Below are positions 1 through 8,741 of a stretch of 49,994 bases of DNA, piece after piece. The stretch covers positions 1 through 49,994 of the forward strand of contig JAJPHR010000078.1 of NCBI GenBank assembly GCA_021325145.1, given 5' to 3'. Within the stretch, counting starts at the first letter, position 1; each line of letters opens with the position of its first letter. A program made the translations under genes and the position numbers. The stretch is from Verrucomicrobiota bacterium (GTDB lineage: Bacteria; Verrucomicrobiota; Verrucomicrobiia; Limisphaerales; Pedosphaeraceae). The notes beneath the pieces were generated by a model. The model was not told the DNA's origin and did no database searches. It worked only from the letters and a program-made list of their open reading frames with translations.

Positions 1-72
1 CGCGCACAGGAGTGCGCGCCCTACCGGCACACGGTGGCAGGGCGGGCAGTCCTCTGCGCGCCGTCCCCCGAA
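1..72. repeat. Dispersed GC-rich hairpin repeat, copy A
   Basis: Positions 1-18 form a perfect 7-bp stem (CGCGCAC/GTGCGCG) around an AGGA loop. Positions 41-66 carry a stretch whose reverse complement matches 2977-3002 with one mismatch; the core is GCAGAGGACTGCCCGCC. Both copies lie outside coding sequence and hairpins in both use AGGA loops. This looks like a REP-like intergenic element family. Its function is unknown. Confidence 0.55.
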
Positions 73-180
73 ACGATTTAGGGCGTTCCGAATAGGTATG
101 GTTGATCTTCAATGAGCTACAAAACAGCTCATGGAAGGAAGGCACGCATTCGAGAATCACACTTACTCCAGCCTCAATCA

Positions 181-302
181 AACACCAAACACCAGGCTCC
201 AAACATCAGAAAAGTTTTAAGCACCAAGCGCCCATCACGCGGCCTTGATGCTTGAAGTTTGAAGCTTTTCTGGCGCTTGAAGCCTGGGGTTTGGTGTTTA
301 CA
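181..302. repeat. CCAAACACCAA-type imperfect inverted repeat, copy 1
   Basis: The left arm (181-230) is rich in AACACCAAA and CCAGGCTCCAAA words. The right arm (238-302) is its imperfect reverse complement (GCTTTTCTGG, TTTGGTGTTTA), so the whole could fold into a long hairpin. Related elements lie at 16048-16131, 29412-29430 and 46993-47084, always between genes. The repeat runs into the apparent 5' extension of the next open frame, which argues that the true gene start lies downstream of it. Confidence 0.7.
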
Positions 303-366
303 AAACGGGTGTGCATCCAAACGCACACTTCTCAGAATCAACTCCCACGCTAAATTACCTCCAAGC

Positions 367-1173
367 GTGGCCACGAAAGAGCACAAGCGATACGCGAGGG
401 GCCTGATCGAAGGCTTGGAAACGCGTGTTCATGCCGGACCGCCGGTGGGCGATGCCGAGATTCTCTCGGCGCAGGAGTTTCTCCGCCAAAACGATTTCTC
501 TCCCGCCAGCGATTACTATGACCGGCTGGTGCGCATCAAGGATCGTTTGGCTACCCGCGTAAAAGAGCCGTCCCGGCCGCCCGGGAAGCGTAATTACGGG
601 GGTGAAGCGGGCGGCAATTGGATGCAGTTGCAATCCGCTTACGACCATGTGATTCTTTCCACCTGCCACGAGGGCGAATTCAACCAAAAGCGCGGCCGGG
701 TAAAAATCTCCCACCGGTTCAACCGGGAAGGGAGGATCGATTTCGTCGAGTTGAAGTTCCTGCGCTCGCTGCAACCTTGCCTGACCGGGGAAATCCGCAA
801 GCTCATCTCGGTGAAGGACTATCAAACCATTCGCAAGGATTGGGACGCGGCGGAAACGTTCGTGCTCGAGGTCCTGCCGCGCGAGTTGCTGTTTTTATTT
901 CAGGACATTTTCCGCTGCCCCCGGCAGGAAGTCCTGGGCTGGCTGATCAACGTCGGGCACGGCCTGGCGGACACACTTTTGGAGGACTTGCGCGAACCTC
1001 CAGTTGACGGCTGCAACTGCCGCCCCGGAGGCAACGGCGAGCAATTGTGCCTGCATGCCGCTCGGGTGGATGACGTGGCCGTGCCGATTTTGGAAAAAGC
1101 CACCCGGCTGGAATGCGCCGTCGAGGAACTGTCTGATCCCAAGCTGATGGTGGTGAGATACGTCAATCGGTAA
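367..1173 (+). CDS. Hypothetical protein with C-terminal cysteine cluster
   Basis: I do not recognise this family. The frame is open from an ATG at 259, but the first 36 codons are made of the CCAAACACCAA repeat, so I prefer the GTG at 367. That gives 268 residues starting MATKEHKRYARGL; no clear Shine-Dalgarno sequence is visible. The protein is charged, with no signal peptide or membrane segment, so probably cytoplasmic. A cysteine-rich stretch near its C-terminal fifth (GCNCRPGG followed by QLCLHAARV and LECAVEEL) could bind metal, but this is only suggestive. It is convergent with the molybdoenzyme gene, whose end is 34 bp away, so the two are not cotranscribed. Codon use resembles its neighbours and I see no sign of decay. 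Confidence 0.6.
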   Translation: MATKEHKRYARGLIEGLETRVHAGPPVGDAEILSAQEFLRQNDFSPASDYYDRLVRIKDRLATRVKEPSRPPGKRNYGGEAGGNWMQLQSAYDHVILSTCHEGEFNQKRGRVKISHRFNREGRIDFVELKFLRSLQPCLTGEIRKLISVKDYQTIRKDWDAAETFVLEVLPRELLFLFQDIFRCPRQEVLGWLINVGHGLADTLLEDLREPPVDGCNCRPGGNGEQLCLHAARVDDVAVPILEKATRLECAVEELSDPKLMVVRYVNR

Positions 1174-1207
1174 AGCTGGGATCAAGCGGTGGAGGGCGAC
1201 GCCCCGT

Positions 1208-2842
1208 TCAAAGCATCACCGACCTTGTGTGGAGTCCACTCGCGCCGCTTGGATGCGGCGGCGCCTCGTCGGTAATTTGCGCCGCTCCCTGCCCGTCGAA
1301 ACACCTTACCGTGAACGTGTGCTTGCCCTTCTGAAATGGCCAATCGTAACGCCAGAGCACCCAGGTCTGGCCGGACAGCGGTGAACGCAACTGCGCCAAC
1401 TCCCACGGGCCGTTATCCACCCGCACCTCCACTTTTGAAATGCCGCGCGCCCCGGCATGAGCAATGCCGCCAACCGGCACACGCGTATTCTCGCTGGCCT
1501 GCCCAATCATCATGTTCACCGCGATGGTGTCGATGACCGAAGTTGCTTTCATGCGCGCCTCCCGGTCCCAGCCGCGGACCACCCAATAGCCTGGTTCCCA
1601 ATGATCAGTTGCTTCGATGGACTCGATCCATTTGGGTTGTTTCATGCCATAAACATCCGGGATGTAAATCCGCAACGGAAATCCATGTTCCGCGGCCAGC
1701 GGAACGCCGTCCCAGTCATAGGCCAGCATGACGCGCTCATCGCCCTTGATCGTGTCGAGCGCCACGATTTCGTAAAAGCTGTCGGCGGCGTGGATTTTCA
1801 AGTGGGTTGCATTCGGCCGCAATTTGAGGTCGGGCAGCAACTGCTTAAGGCTCGCGCCGGTCCAGCGCGTCGTGCCGATCAAATCGCCTGCGACCGGATT
1901 CGAAATGCAGGACAAGGTGATGAATTGATGTAACGGCTCGTAACGGCGCAAATCGTCGAGCGTCAGTGCCAGGGGCCGCTCGACCAACCCGCCAATTTTC
2001 AATCGCCAGGATTCCGCCTGCACCACCGGCGGAGCCGTGTTGATGTCGATCCGATAGTGTTGAGCCACCGGCGTCAATTCAGGGCGGGTGCCGGATGCTG
2101 GCTTCACGGGCGCGTCTGCATTCGGCAACGCATGATGCGACGACCAAAGTTCCTCCTCGACCTGGGACATTTCGCGCTTCCCCCGGTTGCCGGACAGTTG
2201 ACCAACGACCGCCCCGAGCACGGTGATAACGGCCGCTGACCCGCCCAATCGGATAACAAATCGCCGGCGATCCATGGATTCCACCGTTAACTGTTCTCCG
2301 CTGGGAGTCACATCACCCGGCCTGCGATCCGGACTGAACCGTCGATAAACCCAACCCAAAGCGCCGCCCCAGGCGAGAAATAACGCCATGATCCAAAAGC
2401 CGCTTGGAACTGGATTACCACCGGTTGCTTGATCGGCGCCTTTACTCGTCATCAGGACTGCGATGCCAATGAGTCCGCCCATGATGAGTCCGATGGCCAG
2501 AGCCGATTTTCTTCCCGCGAACCGCAAGATGGCAAACAAAACGAGACCCGCGAGCATTCCCGCAATCAGAAAACCAAGGACGGCCATGGCCTGCTCCGCC
2601 GTTTTCGCCGCCGTGGCAGTTCCGGCTACGTGCAGCGACCTGATGACACGAACCATCGTATCAATGCCAAACGTGACCACCCCGCCCGGCAGTGCGCGGG
2701 TCATCCAATCGAACACGCTAAAAGGAGCAAAGGTCAGGGCTGCGAGCCGCCAGCCAGCGTAGAAGATCGCAACCATTGGGGCTGTCAAAAGCAGCCCGCT
2801 CAGCACGCCGAGCCACAAGCGCGGTTGCAAACGGTGATTCAT
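1208..2842 (-). CDS. Molybdopterin-dependent oxidoreductase (sulfite oxidase/MsrP family) fused to membrane domain
   Basis: The start is the ATG at 2842 (MNHRLQPRLW), giving 544 residues; an upstream in-frame extension runs through intergenic repeat DNA and is not credible. Residues 8-165 contain about four or five hydrophobic segments. A charged linker leads to a twin-arginine-like stretch (DRRRFVIRLGG, 191-201) and another hydrophobic segment, then the sulfite-oxidase-type molybdopterin domain from about 255. The expected cofactor-ligating cysteine is visible at C312 in TLSCISNPVAG. An Ig-like Mo-co dimerisation domain fills the last 100 residues. The family catalyses oxygen-atom transfer (sulfite oxidation, or sulfoxide reduction as in MsrP). 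The integral membrane part suggests quinone-linked electron flow, but no haem-ligand histidine pattern is evident. It ends 34 bp from the convergent upstream gene. Confidence 0.88.
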   Translation of the reverse strand: MNHRLQPRLWLGVLSGLLLTAPMVAIFYAGWRLAALTFAPFSVFDWMTRALPGGVVTFGIDTMVRVIRSLHVAGTATAAKTAEQAMAVLGFLIAGMLAGLVLFAILRFAGRKSALAIGLIMGGLIGIAVLMTSKGADQATGGNPVPSGFWIMALFLAWGGALGWVYRRFSPDRRPGDVTPSGEQLTVESMDRRRFVIRLGGSAAVITVLGAVVGQLSGNRGKREMSQVEEELWSSHHALPNADAPVKPASGTRPELTPVAQHYRIDINTAPPVVQAESWRLKIGGLVERPLALTLDDLRRYEPLHQFITLSCISNPVAGDLIGTTRWTGASLKQLLPDLKLRPNATHLKIHAADSFYEIVALDTIKGDERVMLAYDWDGVPLAAEHGFPLRIYIPDVYGMKQPKWIESIEATDHWEPGYWVVRGWDREARMKATSVIDTIAVNMMIGQASENTRVPVGGIAHAGARGISKVEVRVDNGPWELAQLRSPLSGQTWVLWRYDWPFQKGKHTFTVRCFDGQGAAQITDEAPPHPSGASGLHTRSVML

Positions 2843-2976
2843 GTTTATCGAAAAACGAAGCTTCGGAGAACTCTCGCCTTCGCACAATGGGGTGGACACC
2901 CGTAATGGCGTAGCGAGTTTGCATCCGCGGTGACGGAGAAGGGCGCAGACTTGGAGCCCATCTCGGTAAGGCGCGC

Positions 2977-3002
2977 CGACGGCGGGCAGAGGACTGCCCG
3001 CC
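2977..3002. repeat. Dispersed GC-rich hairpin repeat, copy B
   Basis: A perfect 9-bp stem GGCGGGCAG (2981-2989) / CTGCCCGCC (2994-3002) encloses an AGGA loop. It is the inverted-orientation relative of the element at 41-66. It lies between the divergent molybdoenzyme and DHPS-like genes and has no T-run, so it is unlikely to be an intrinsic terminator. Confidence 0.6.
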
Positions 3003-3046
3003 TTGCCGGGATGGGTTCTTAATCGCGGCGGCGGTGGGAGACTCGT

Positions 3047-3074
3047 TGACAATTGTTCAGCCCTAATGAATCAT
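3047..3074 (+). promoter_or_regulatory. Possible sigma-70 promoter for the DHPS-like gene
   Basis: A TTGACA hexamer at 3047-3052 is followed 16 bp later by AATCAT (3069-3074), a weak -10. The predicted start of transcription would be about 20 bp before the ATG at 3104. The -35 is perfect but the -10 is poor, so this is tentative. Confidence 0.25.
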
Positions 3075-3103
3075 CCCGCCTTCAGGCACGCCGCCTCGCA
3101 ACC

Positions 3104-3991
3104 ATGCTGACCCTCGAACATCTCGCCGAACTCCTCAACCAACACCGTTCGGCTGCCCAGGCACGTGTCCAGGAATTCGCCATCGGCGGACACGCGTTCG
3201 CCTTCAATTCCCGCCCCGCGGTCATGGGCGTCATCAATCTGTCCCCCGATTCCTGGTACCGCGAGAGCGTTTGTCTCAATGCCGGGCAAGCCATCCAACG
3301 CGGCAAAGTCCTGAGCGCACAAGGCGCGGATATCATCGACGTGGGCGCGGAATCCACGCTCGCGCATGCCGCGCGCGCGGATGAGGCGGGCCAGAATAGC
3401 AAGCTGCTCCCCGTCATTCGCGGCTTGCGCGCCGCCAATGTCCTCGTCTCGGTTGAAACGTATCAACCGCAAGTCACCCGCGCCTGCCTGGAAGCCGGCG
3501 CGAACGTGTTGAATCTCACCGGCGCCGACCGCAGCGATGAACTGTTCCGCTTGGTGGCCGCGCACGATGCGGCGGTCATCATTTGTTATGTCCAGGGCAA
3601 AACTGTCCGCGAAGTCGGCGATTTCAATTTCTCCGCCGATCCCACCGCCCAAATGCGCGACTACTTCGCCCGGCAAATCGAAATTGCAAAGCGCAACGGC
3701 GTGGAAAAAATCATCCTCGATCCCGGCCTCGGATTTTACTATCGCAACCTGCAGGACAGCGCGGTCCGCGTGCGTCATCAGATGACGACTTTTTTGAACA
3801 CCTTCCGGCTTCGTGAACTGGGCTTCCCATTGTGCCATGCGCTGCCCCACGCCTTCGAATATTTCGGCGAGGAAGTTCGTTGCGCGGAACCATTCTTCGC
3901 CGTCCTGGCCGCGTTGGGGAAAACCGATCTCTTTCGCACCCATGAAGTCCCGCGCATCCGGGCGGTCCTGGAGACCTTGAGGGCGTTTTAA
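3104..3991 (+). CDS. Dihydropteroate synthase-like pterin-binding TIM-barrel protein
   Basis: This 295-residue protein uses the ATG at 3104; an in-frame TTG at 3053 lies in the promoter-like region. The dihydropteroate synthase fold is clear from VMGVINLSPDSW, GADIIDVGAEST, the following VSVET strand, IILDPGLGF and a terminal FRTHEV. Several catalytic signatures are altered. The STRPGA loop arginine is replaced (ESTLAHA), the ISVDT aspartate is a glutamate, the MHM-x-G strand reads CYVQG, and the G-x-SRK loop that supplies the p-aminobenzoate/phosphate lysine is absent (CHALPHAF instead). It therefore probably binds a pterin or similar ligand but may not make dihydropteroate. No folate gene is adjacent. 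It could be a divergent folP or a member of another pterin-binding subfamily; the fold assignment is firm, the reaction is not. Confidence 0.8.
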   Translation: MLTLEHLAELLNQHRSAAQARVQEFAIGGHAFAFNSRPAVMGVINLSPDSWYRESVCLNAGQAIQRGKVLSAQGADIIDVGAESTLAHAARADEAGQNSKLLPVIRGLRAANVLVSVETYQPQVTRACLEAGANVLNLTGADRSDELFRLVAAHDAAVIICYVQGKTVREVGDFNFSADPTAQMRDYFARQIEIAKRNGVEKIILDPGLGFYYRNLQDSAVRVRHQMTTFLNTFRLRELGFPLCHALPHAFEYFGEEVRCAEPFFAVLAALGKTDLFRTHEVPRIRAVLETLRAF

Positions 3992-4155
3992 TTCACAGGG
4001 ACAGCCCATCCCCACATTATTAGGACTGAGGGCTGTTATGGGAACCTCCTCGCGTCGGCTGCTGCAGATTGCGGATATAGAATTCACGCGGTTACGAGCG
4101 GCGAATGCGTGAGATTAGCCTTGGATTTTTGGCCGCGTTATGTTAGTTCAACAAC

Positions 4156-5847
4156 ATGCAGCCCCGCTTCGTTCTTCCCCGTGCTTTTGTTGCCGTGGCC
4201 CAAAAGAGCATCACCAGTTTGAACCATCCTATCTCACGGGCATTGCGCCGTGTTGCGCTGCCGGGTTTGGTCGTTTGCCTTTTGCTTCAGCACTTGACGG
4301 CGCCGGCGCAGACGCCCGCCTTCCGCTGGGCGAAAAAAGCGGGCGGCCCTGCGGACGACACCGGCAACGCGGTGGCGGTCGATGGCAACGGCAACAGTTA
4401 CGCCGCCGGATATTTCAAGAGCGCCACTGCGACCTTCGGCGCAACAATCCTGACCAACACCGGCGGCGCGGACGTGTTCCTCGTGAAATACGATTTCAGC
4501 GGCAACGTGGTTTGGGCACGAAAGGCGGGCGGCAGCACCAATGACTTCGGCACCGCTCTGGCCGCTGACGCGGCGGGCAACACCTATCTGGCGGGATACT
4601 TTTTGAGCGGCACCGCCAATTTCAGCGGCACGATCCTCACCAACAACGGCAGCGCCGATGCATTCGCGGCCAAGTACAATCCCGCGGGAACCCTCGTCTG
4701 GGCCAAAGCTCTCGGCGGCGCAGCCTACGATGCCGCCACCGGCATCGCCGTGGACCCGGCGGGCAACTCTTATGTGACCGGATTCTTTTACAGCACGAAC
4801 GCCACTTTCGGCGGCGTCACCATTACCAACGCCGGACAGAGCGGCATCTTTGTTGCGAAGCTCGATTCTGCGGGCAACGTGCTTTGGGCCACGCAAGCTG
4901 GCGGGCTTTCCTTCGATTCGGGACTCGCGATTGCGGTCGATGCGTCGGGCGGCAGCTACGTCGCCGGAAACTTTTTTAGTCAAACGGCGGCGTTCGGCGG
5001 AATCACCCTGACGAATAGCGGCGAAAACGACATATTTGTCGCCAAGTACGACACCTCCGGCAATCCCGTCTGGGCCAAATCGGTCAAGGGATTGTCGGAC
5101 GATTTCCCCTATGGAATCGCGGTGGACGCCTCGAGCAACACTTATGTGGCGGGCTATTTTATTAGCACCAATCTCACGTTCGCCCCGGCCATCGTGGTCA
5201 CGAACACCAGCCACAACAACGACATTTTCATCGCCAAATATGGTCCAACGGGGACACCGCTCTGGGCCCAAAAGGCGGGCGGAACGTCGGATGATTACGC
5301 CTACGCAATAGCCGTGGACGCGGCCGCCAACGTCTATGTGGCGGGCAATTATTACAGCACCAATGCCGCCTTCGGCGGCATCACCCTGACCAATCTGGCG
5401 GGCACGAACAGCCACGACATCTTCCTGGCCAAGTATGACACCGCCGGCAACGTGCTGTGGGCCAAACAAGCCGGCGGGACAAACTCCGAATCCGCCTACG
5501 GCCTCGGCGTGGATGTGGTCGGCAACAGTTATTTGACCGGCTACTACACCTCCAGCAACGCCTTCTTCAACGCCGCGCTGCTGACTAACACGAACGGTGT
5601 GAACGATGTTTTCGTCAGCCAGGTCAACGGCGATCCACCCACGCTGAATTTCACGCCCAGCGGATTGCAACTCATCTTTTCGTGGCCTACGAACCAATTC
5701 GGCTTCGTCTTGCAAAGTGGCGTCGATGTCACAACCTCGAACGGCTGGACGACGGTCACCAATGTGCCCACACCGATTGGAGCTTTGAATTTCGTGACGA
5801 ACACCACCAGCGGGTCGGGCAACCTCTATTACCGGTTAAAGAAGTAA
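4156..5847 (+). CDS. Secreted SBBP-repeat beta-propeller protein with C-terminal FYRL-type module
   Basis: The 563-residue product has an extended positively charged N-terminus, a hydrophobic core (LPGLVVCLLLQHLTAP) and a likely signal-peptidase site near APAQ. From about residue 58 there are seven copies of a 62-66 residue repeat. Each begins with WAKKAGG-like sequence and carries a D-x-x-GN-x-Y-x-(A/T)G-x-(F/Y) block and a DIF-x-AKY block, the hallmark of SBBP (seven-bladed beta-propeller-associated) repeats. Seven copies would close one propeller. The last 70 residues (FSWPTNQFGFVLQSG to YYRLKK) form the module shared with other exported proteins here. No catalytic motif is visible, so a binding or adhesive surface role is inferred. 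It stands alone, with convergent genes downstream. Confidence 0.85.
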   Translation: MQPRFVLPRAFVAVAQKSITSLNHPISRALRRVALPGLVVCLLLQHLTAPAQTPAFRWAKKAGGPADDTGNAVAVDGNGNSYAAGYFKSATATFGATILTNTGGADVFLVKYDFSGNVVWARKAGGSTNDFGTALAADAAGNTYLAGYFLSGTANFSGTILTNNGSADAFAAKYNPAGTLVWAKALGGAAYDAATGIAVDPAGNSYVTGFFYSTNATFGGVTITNAGQSGIFVAKLDSAGNVLWATQAGGLSFDSGLAIAVDASGGSYVAGNFFSQTAAFGGITLTNSGENDIFVAKYDTSGNPVWAKSVKGLSDDFPYGIAVDASSNTYVAGYFISTNLTFAPAIVVTNTSHNNDIFIAKYGPTGTPLWAQKAGGTSDDYAYAIAVDAAANVYVAGNYYSTNAAFGGITLTNLAGTNSHDIFLAKYDTAGNVLWAKQAGGTNSESAYGLGVDVVGNSYLTGYYTSSNAFFNAALLTNTNGVNDVFVSQVNGDPPTLNFTPSGLQLIFSWPTNQFGFVLQSGVDVTTSNGWTTVTNVPTPIGALNFVTNTTSGSGNLYYRLKK

Positions 5848-5922
5848 CATTACTTCCGGCCGACGCTACTTCGGAATGCGCCCGTCCCCTCGGCGCGGCA
5901 ACGTGACGAATCACAAAGGATA

Positions 5923-6996
5923 TTACTCCGTTCTCAATCGATAGAACCGCGCAAAGCCCGTAATGGTATCGGTGATGACCAGATTAGTGTCAACCAATTG
6001 AGGCGGGATGTTCGTCAGGGTTTGCCACGCGTTGGCGCCGGAAAGTGTGTTGGCAAATTCGATCGCGTAACCCTGGCCGGCCTGCGCCGGGAAGCCGAGC
6101 TGGAACAAATTGCCCGCGCGTGTTGCGCTGGTGATCGGCGGAGTATAACTGATGTCCAGGAGAGGCGCATCCGTCGGATCCTCACGCGAGCCCAGACGCC
6201 GCGCCGTCGAAGCCACAGTTTCATCCTCGCAGATCAGGATCCAGCCGAAGTTGGCCGCCGGCTGATCAAGCCAGAGTTGGACATCAGCCAGCATGAGCGA
6301 CTGGTCGGATGCGGGATCGGGAAAAGCGTAGGGATTGTACGCGGCGGAGGTGTCATAGACGATCTGTGAGCCGGTAACCGCCGCCGCGTAATCGTAAACG
6401 GGCGCGCCTCCCGGGGCCGTCCAGACGTTGGTGGTGAGCTCGAGCGGGCTGAGCCAGTCAGCCTCGCCGACCGTGGCCGGAGTCCCCTGGCCGGGCGAAC
6501 TGATCGGGTTGTTGGTTCCTTCCCCCCAAGTCCGGAGCAGTCGGTGCAAATCGAAGGAACCAACCGCGTACCCATCCGCCGGAATGCCGGTCACGGTGAG
6601 CCAGAGCGTGGCGGAACTGATCCGCGCATGAGCGGGAATGTTCCCCGCAATGTCGAACTTGATCAGGGCTCGATTGCGTTGGAGGTGCATGTTGTCGCCG
6701 ATATCGAGCCAGGACCGGGCTCCTGCATTGTTGGATGGCGCGACCTCCGCGATCGAAGTGTCCGCGACCGGGGTCAGGCTGACCGTGTCCGCGAAAAGGG
6801 AGTGCGCGCCGAGGACCAGCACGACAAAGATGGTGAGCGCCAGGCGGAAGCGTAGCGCGTTGTCCCTGCCTTCCCGGCATGGACAACGTTGAGATGCTCC
6901 CGGAATGAACGGCCGAATGAAAGACTTGGACGATCCGCCGATGAAAATATCGCTGCCACCCAAACGCTTGGGAATGGAAAAAATCTTAACCGGCAT
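5923..6996 (-). CDS. Secreted DNRLRE domain-containing protein
   Basis: With the ATG at 6996 the product has 357 residues; the frame extends further upstream, but that part overlaps the DUF1501 gene. An unusually long N-region (about 50 residues) precedes the hydrophobic segment LALTIFVVLVLGAHSLFA, which fits a signal peptide. A DNRLRE-type beta domain follows (VADTSIAEVAPSNNAG, then RALIKFDI and ATLWLTV), a fold found in surface proteins. The last 65 residues are the FYRL-type module (GYAIEFANTLSGANAWQTL, ending FYRLRTE). It is the third gene of the DUF1800 - DUF1501 - DNRLRE unit, 62 bp after DUF1501, so it is probably cotranscribed. Function is unknown; structural or adhesive is most likely. 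Confidence 0.8.
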   Translation of the reverse strand: MPVKIFSIPKRLGGSDIFIGGSSKSFIRPFIPGASQRCPCREGRDNALRFRLALTIFVVLVLGAHSLFADTVSLTPVADTSIAEVAPSNNAGARSWLDIGDNMHLQRNRALIKFDIAGNIPAHARISSATLWLTVTGIPADGYAVGSFDLHRLLRTWGEGTNNPISSPGQGTPATVGEADWLSPLELTTNVWTAPGGAPVYDYAAAVTGSQIVYDTSAAYNPYAFPDPASDQSLMLADVQLWLDQPAANFGWILICEDETVASTARRLGSREDPTDAPLLDISYTPPITSATRAGNLFQLGFPAQAGQGYAIEFANTLSGANAWQTLTNIPPQLVDTNLVITDTITGFARFYRLRTE

Positions 6997-7058
6997 CACC
7001 TGGCGAATGAGTGGACCAGAATTCAATAATGGCACGCTAGCCCAAAACTCTCGCCTGA

Positions 7059-8729
7059 TCAAACAATTGGAGGTTCGCCGAAAATCGGCACCCCATCGAC
7101 TCCCGAGGTCCCACCGTTGAGGAGGTGCTCGGTGCTTTCCGAGGCATAGCCTGCGATGATTTGGTTCAACTGATTTTGGGTCGCGCCCAGGTGATCGCGA
7201 ATCAACTTGCCCAGCACCGAACGATAGTCGAATGCGCGCTTGAGATAACGTCCGCTCGCGCCGAACATGGAGGCGGTCGAGGGGCCGCTGGTGGCCGTGC
7301 CTGTCACCCACGGAAGCGACCAGCCGTTATACGAATCTCCGGTGCTGCAGCCAAAAACTCCGGATTGCGGACCGCCTTTGTTGTAGCCTTTCACACCCCC
7401 GCCGCCGATGAACATCACGCCCGCTTCGGCGTGGTCGGTGCCGATCGAACCATTCTCAACCGAAGTGCGGCCGAACTCGGAGAGGGTCACCACCACCACA
7501 TCGTTCCAATTCACTTTGGCGGCACTTGACGGGGCATTGCTGCCACGCCCGTAAAGAGTGAAATATTGGCGCAACGCATACATCGCCCAGCCAATGCGGC
7601 GCAGCAGGTTGGCGTGAGTGCCGGATACCCGGTTGGAACTGCTGGTAATCTGCGTCTGGTGTGTGTCGAAACCGCTGAATTCCGTCCCGGCCACGATGGC
7701 GTCGGTCTTGTTGAGGATGAGCGCGGCGGCTTTTAAATTGAGAAAGAGCGAATAAGCACCCGTATCGACCACATATTTGGTGCTGTCGTTGGTCCGCCCA
7801 TTCATGTAAGCGCCGCCGTTTTTTTGGTTCTGTGTGGGAAAAAGGTAATAAGGAGCGTCGCCATCCGTCACCGCATTATCCACGAAAGTGTTGCCCGTCT
7901 CCGAAAAATCAATTCCCGCAAAAATGGCCAGGGTGTCGGTCAGGTTTTTATACTGCAAATTCAACAGGTTCCGGTCGAGCTTGTCCGGGAACGGAAACTG
8001 GTCGGAGCTGCGGATCGCATTATCGGCCTTGAAGTTTCCCTGGACGGAATTGGGAACGCCCAAAAGGTTGTACCGGGTCGGGTCCGTCAGATTCGTCATC
8101 GCCGCCGCGCTGCCCCGGAGCGAGTACGGAAGGGCGGACTGGATGGAAACCCCCGTCAATGCGTTGGTGTTCGCCAGACCCGATTGCACCATGGCGCGAT
8201 AAAAAATGCCGTCCTTGACCAGGTCGTTGTTGGGAGCGCCGCTTTCCCAATAATTCTGCGAATCAAAATGCGAACGGTTTTGGTTGGGATAGGCCACGCG
8301 ATGCATCAGGGCGAGATCACCCGCATTGTAAACGGGAGCGAGAAAACGCAGCGAAGGATGCAATGCCGCAAAGCCATTGCCCAGCCGGATGGCCTTGTCT
8401 GTCGTGGGAAAAGTCGGGTTGCTCCCGGTGGTGACGAAATCGCAGGGGCCGGGCTGGGTGTAATCGATCGAGTCCGCCGGAATCCCAATCGTGGGCCGGT
8501 TGATGGCGTAACCGCTGTCCTGGATGGGAATGACCGAATTGAGGCCGTCGTTGGCGCCTCGCAAAAAGATGAAGAGGAGCTTCTTGCCGTTCAGCCCGAT
8601 GTTGCCCTCCGCCAGCGCCCGCTTTACGACCAGTGGAATGTCGGCCAGGGTTGCCAAGGCCACGCCCATGCCGATTTTGAAAGAGCGGTCAAGAAAACCG
8701 CGCCGGGTGAGTATATGAAAGTGCTGCAT
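7059..8729 (-). CDS. DUF1501 family protein with Tat signal
   Basis: The 556-residue protein starts at the ATG at 8729 and opens with a twin-arginine leader (TRRGFLDRSFKIG then a hydrophobic run), so folded export is expected. The body is DUF1501, related to the alkaline phosphatase/sulfatase superfamily: LLFIFLRGANDGLNSVIP near residue 50, GFDTHQTQ in the middle and TLSEFGRTSVENGSIGTDH near residue 405. The family has no settled biochemical role. It is almost always encoded beside DUF1800, as here, where the DUF1800 gene ends 12 bp upstream. This pairing implies that the two act together, probably at the cell envelope. The C-terminus (HLLNGGTSGVDG) is low in complexity. The reading frame is intact. 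Confidence 0.9.
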   Translation of the reverse strand: MQHFHILTRRGFLDRSFKIGMGVALATLADIPLVVKRALAEGNIGLNGKKLLFIFLRGANDGLNSVIPIQDSGYAINRPTIGIPADSIDYTQPGPCDFVTTGSNPTFPTTDKAIRLGNGFAALHPSLRFLAPVYNAGDLALMHRVAYPNQNRSHFDSQNYWESGAPNNDLVKDGIFYRAMVQSGLANTNALTGVSIQSALPYSLRGSAAAMTNLTDPTRYNLLGVPNSVQGNFKADNAIRSSDQFPFPDKLDRNLLNLQYKNLTDTLAIFAGIDFSETGNTFVDNAVTDGDAPYYLFPTQNQKNGGAYMNGRTNDSTKYVVDTGAYSLFLNLKAAALILNKTDAIVAGTEFSGFDTHQTQITSSSNRVSGTHANLLRRIGWAMYALRQYFTLYGRGSNAPSSAAKVNWNDVVVVTLSEFGRTSVENGSIGTDHAEAGVMFIGGGGVKGYNKGGPQSGVFGCSTGDSYNGWSLPWVTGTATSGPSTASMFGASGRYLKRAFDYRSVLGKLIRDHLGATQNQLNQIIAGYASESTEHLLNGGTSGVDGVPIFGEPPIV

Positions 8730-8741
8730 ACTCTTGAGTTC

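Noticed and set aside
259..366. N-terminal extension of the first hypothetical gene
   Set aside because: These codons consist of the dispersed CCAAACACCAA repeat, which is intergenic elsewhere.
3071..4087. 338-codon open frame antisense to the DHPS-like gene
   Set aside because: The DHPS motifs are on the plus strand; the antisense product resembles no family.
4234..5715. Long open frame antisense to the SBBP-repeat gene
   Set aside because: It mirrors a repeat-rich, GC-biased gene; its product shows no family resemblance, while the plus strand has clear repeats and a signal peptide.
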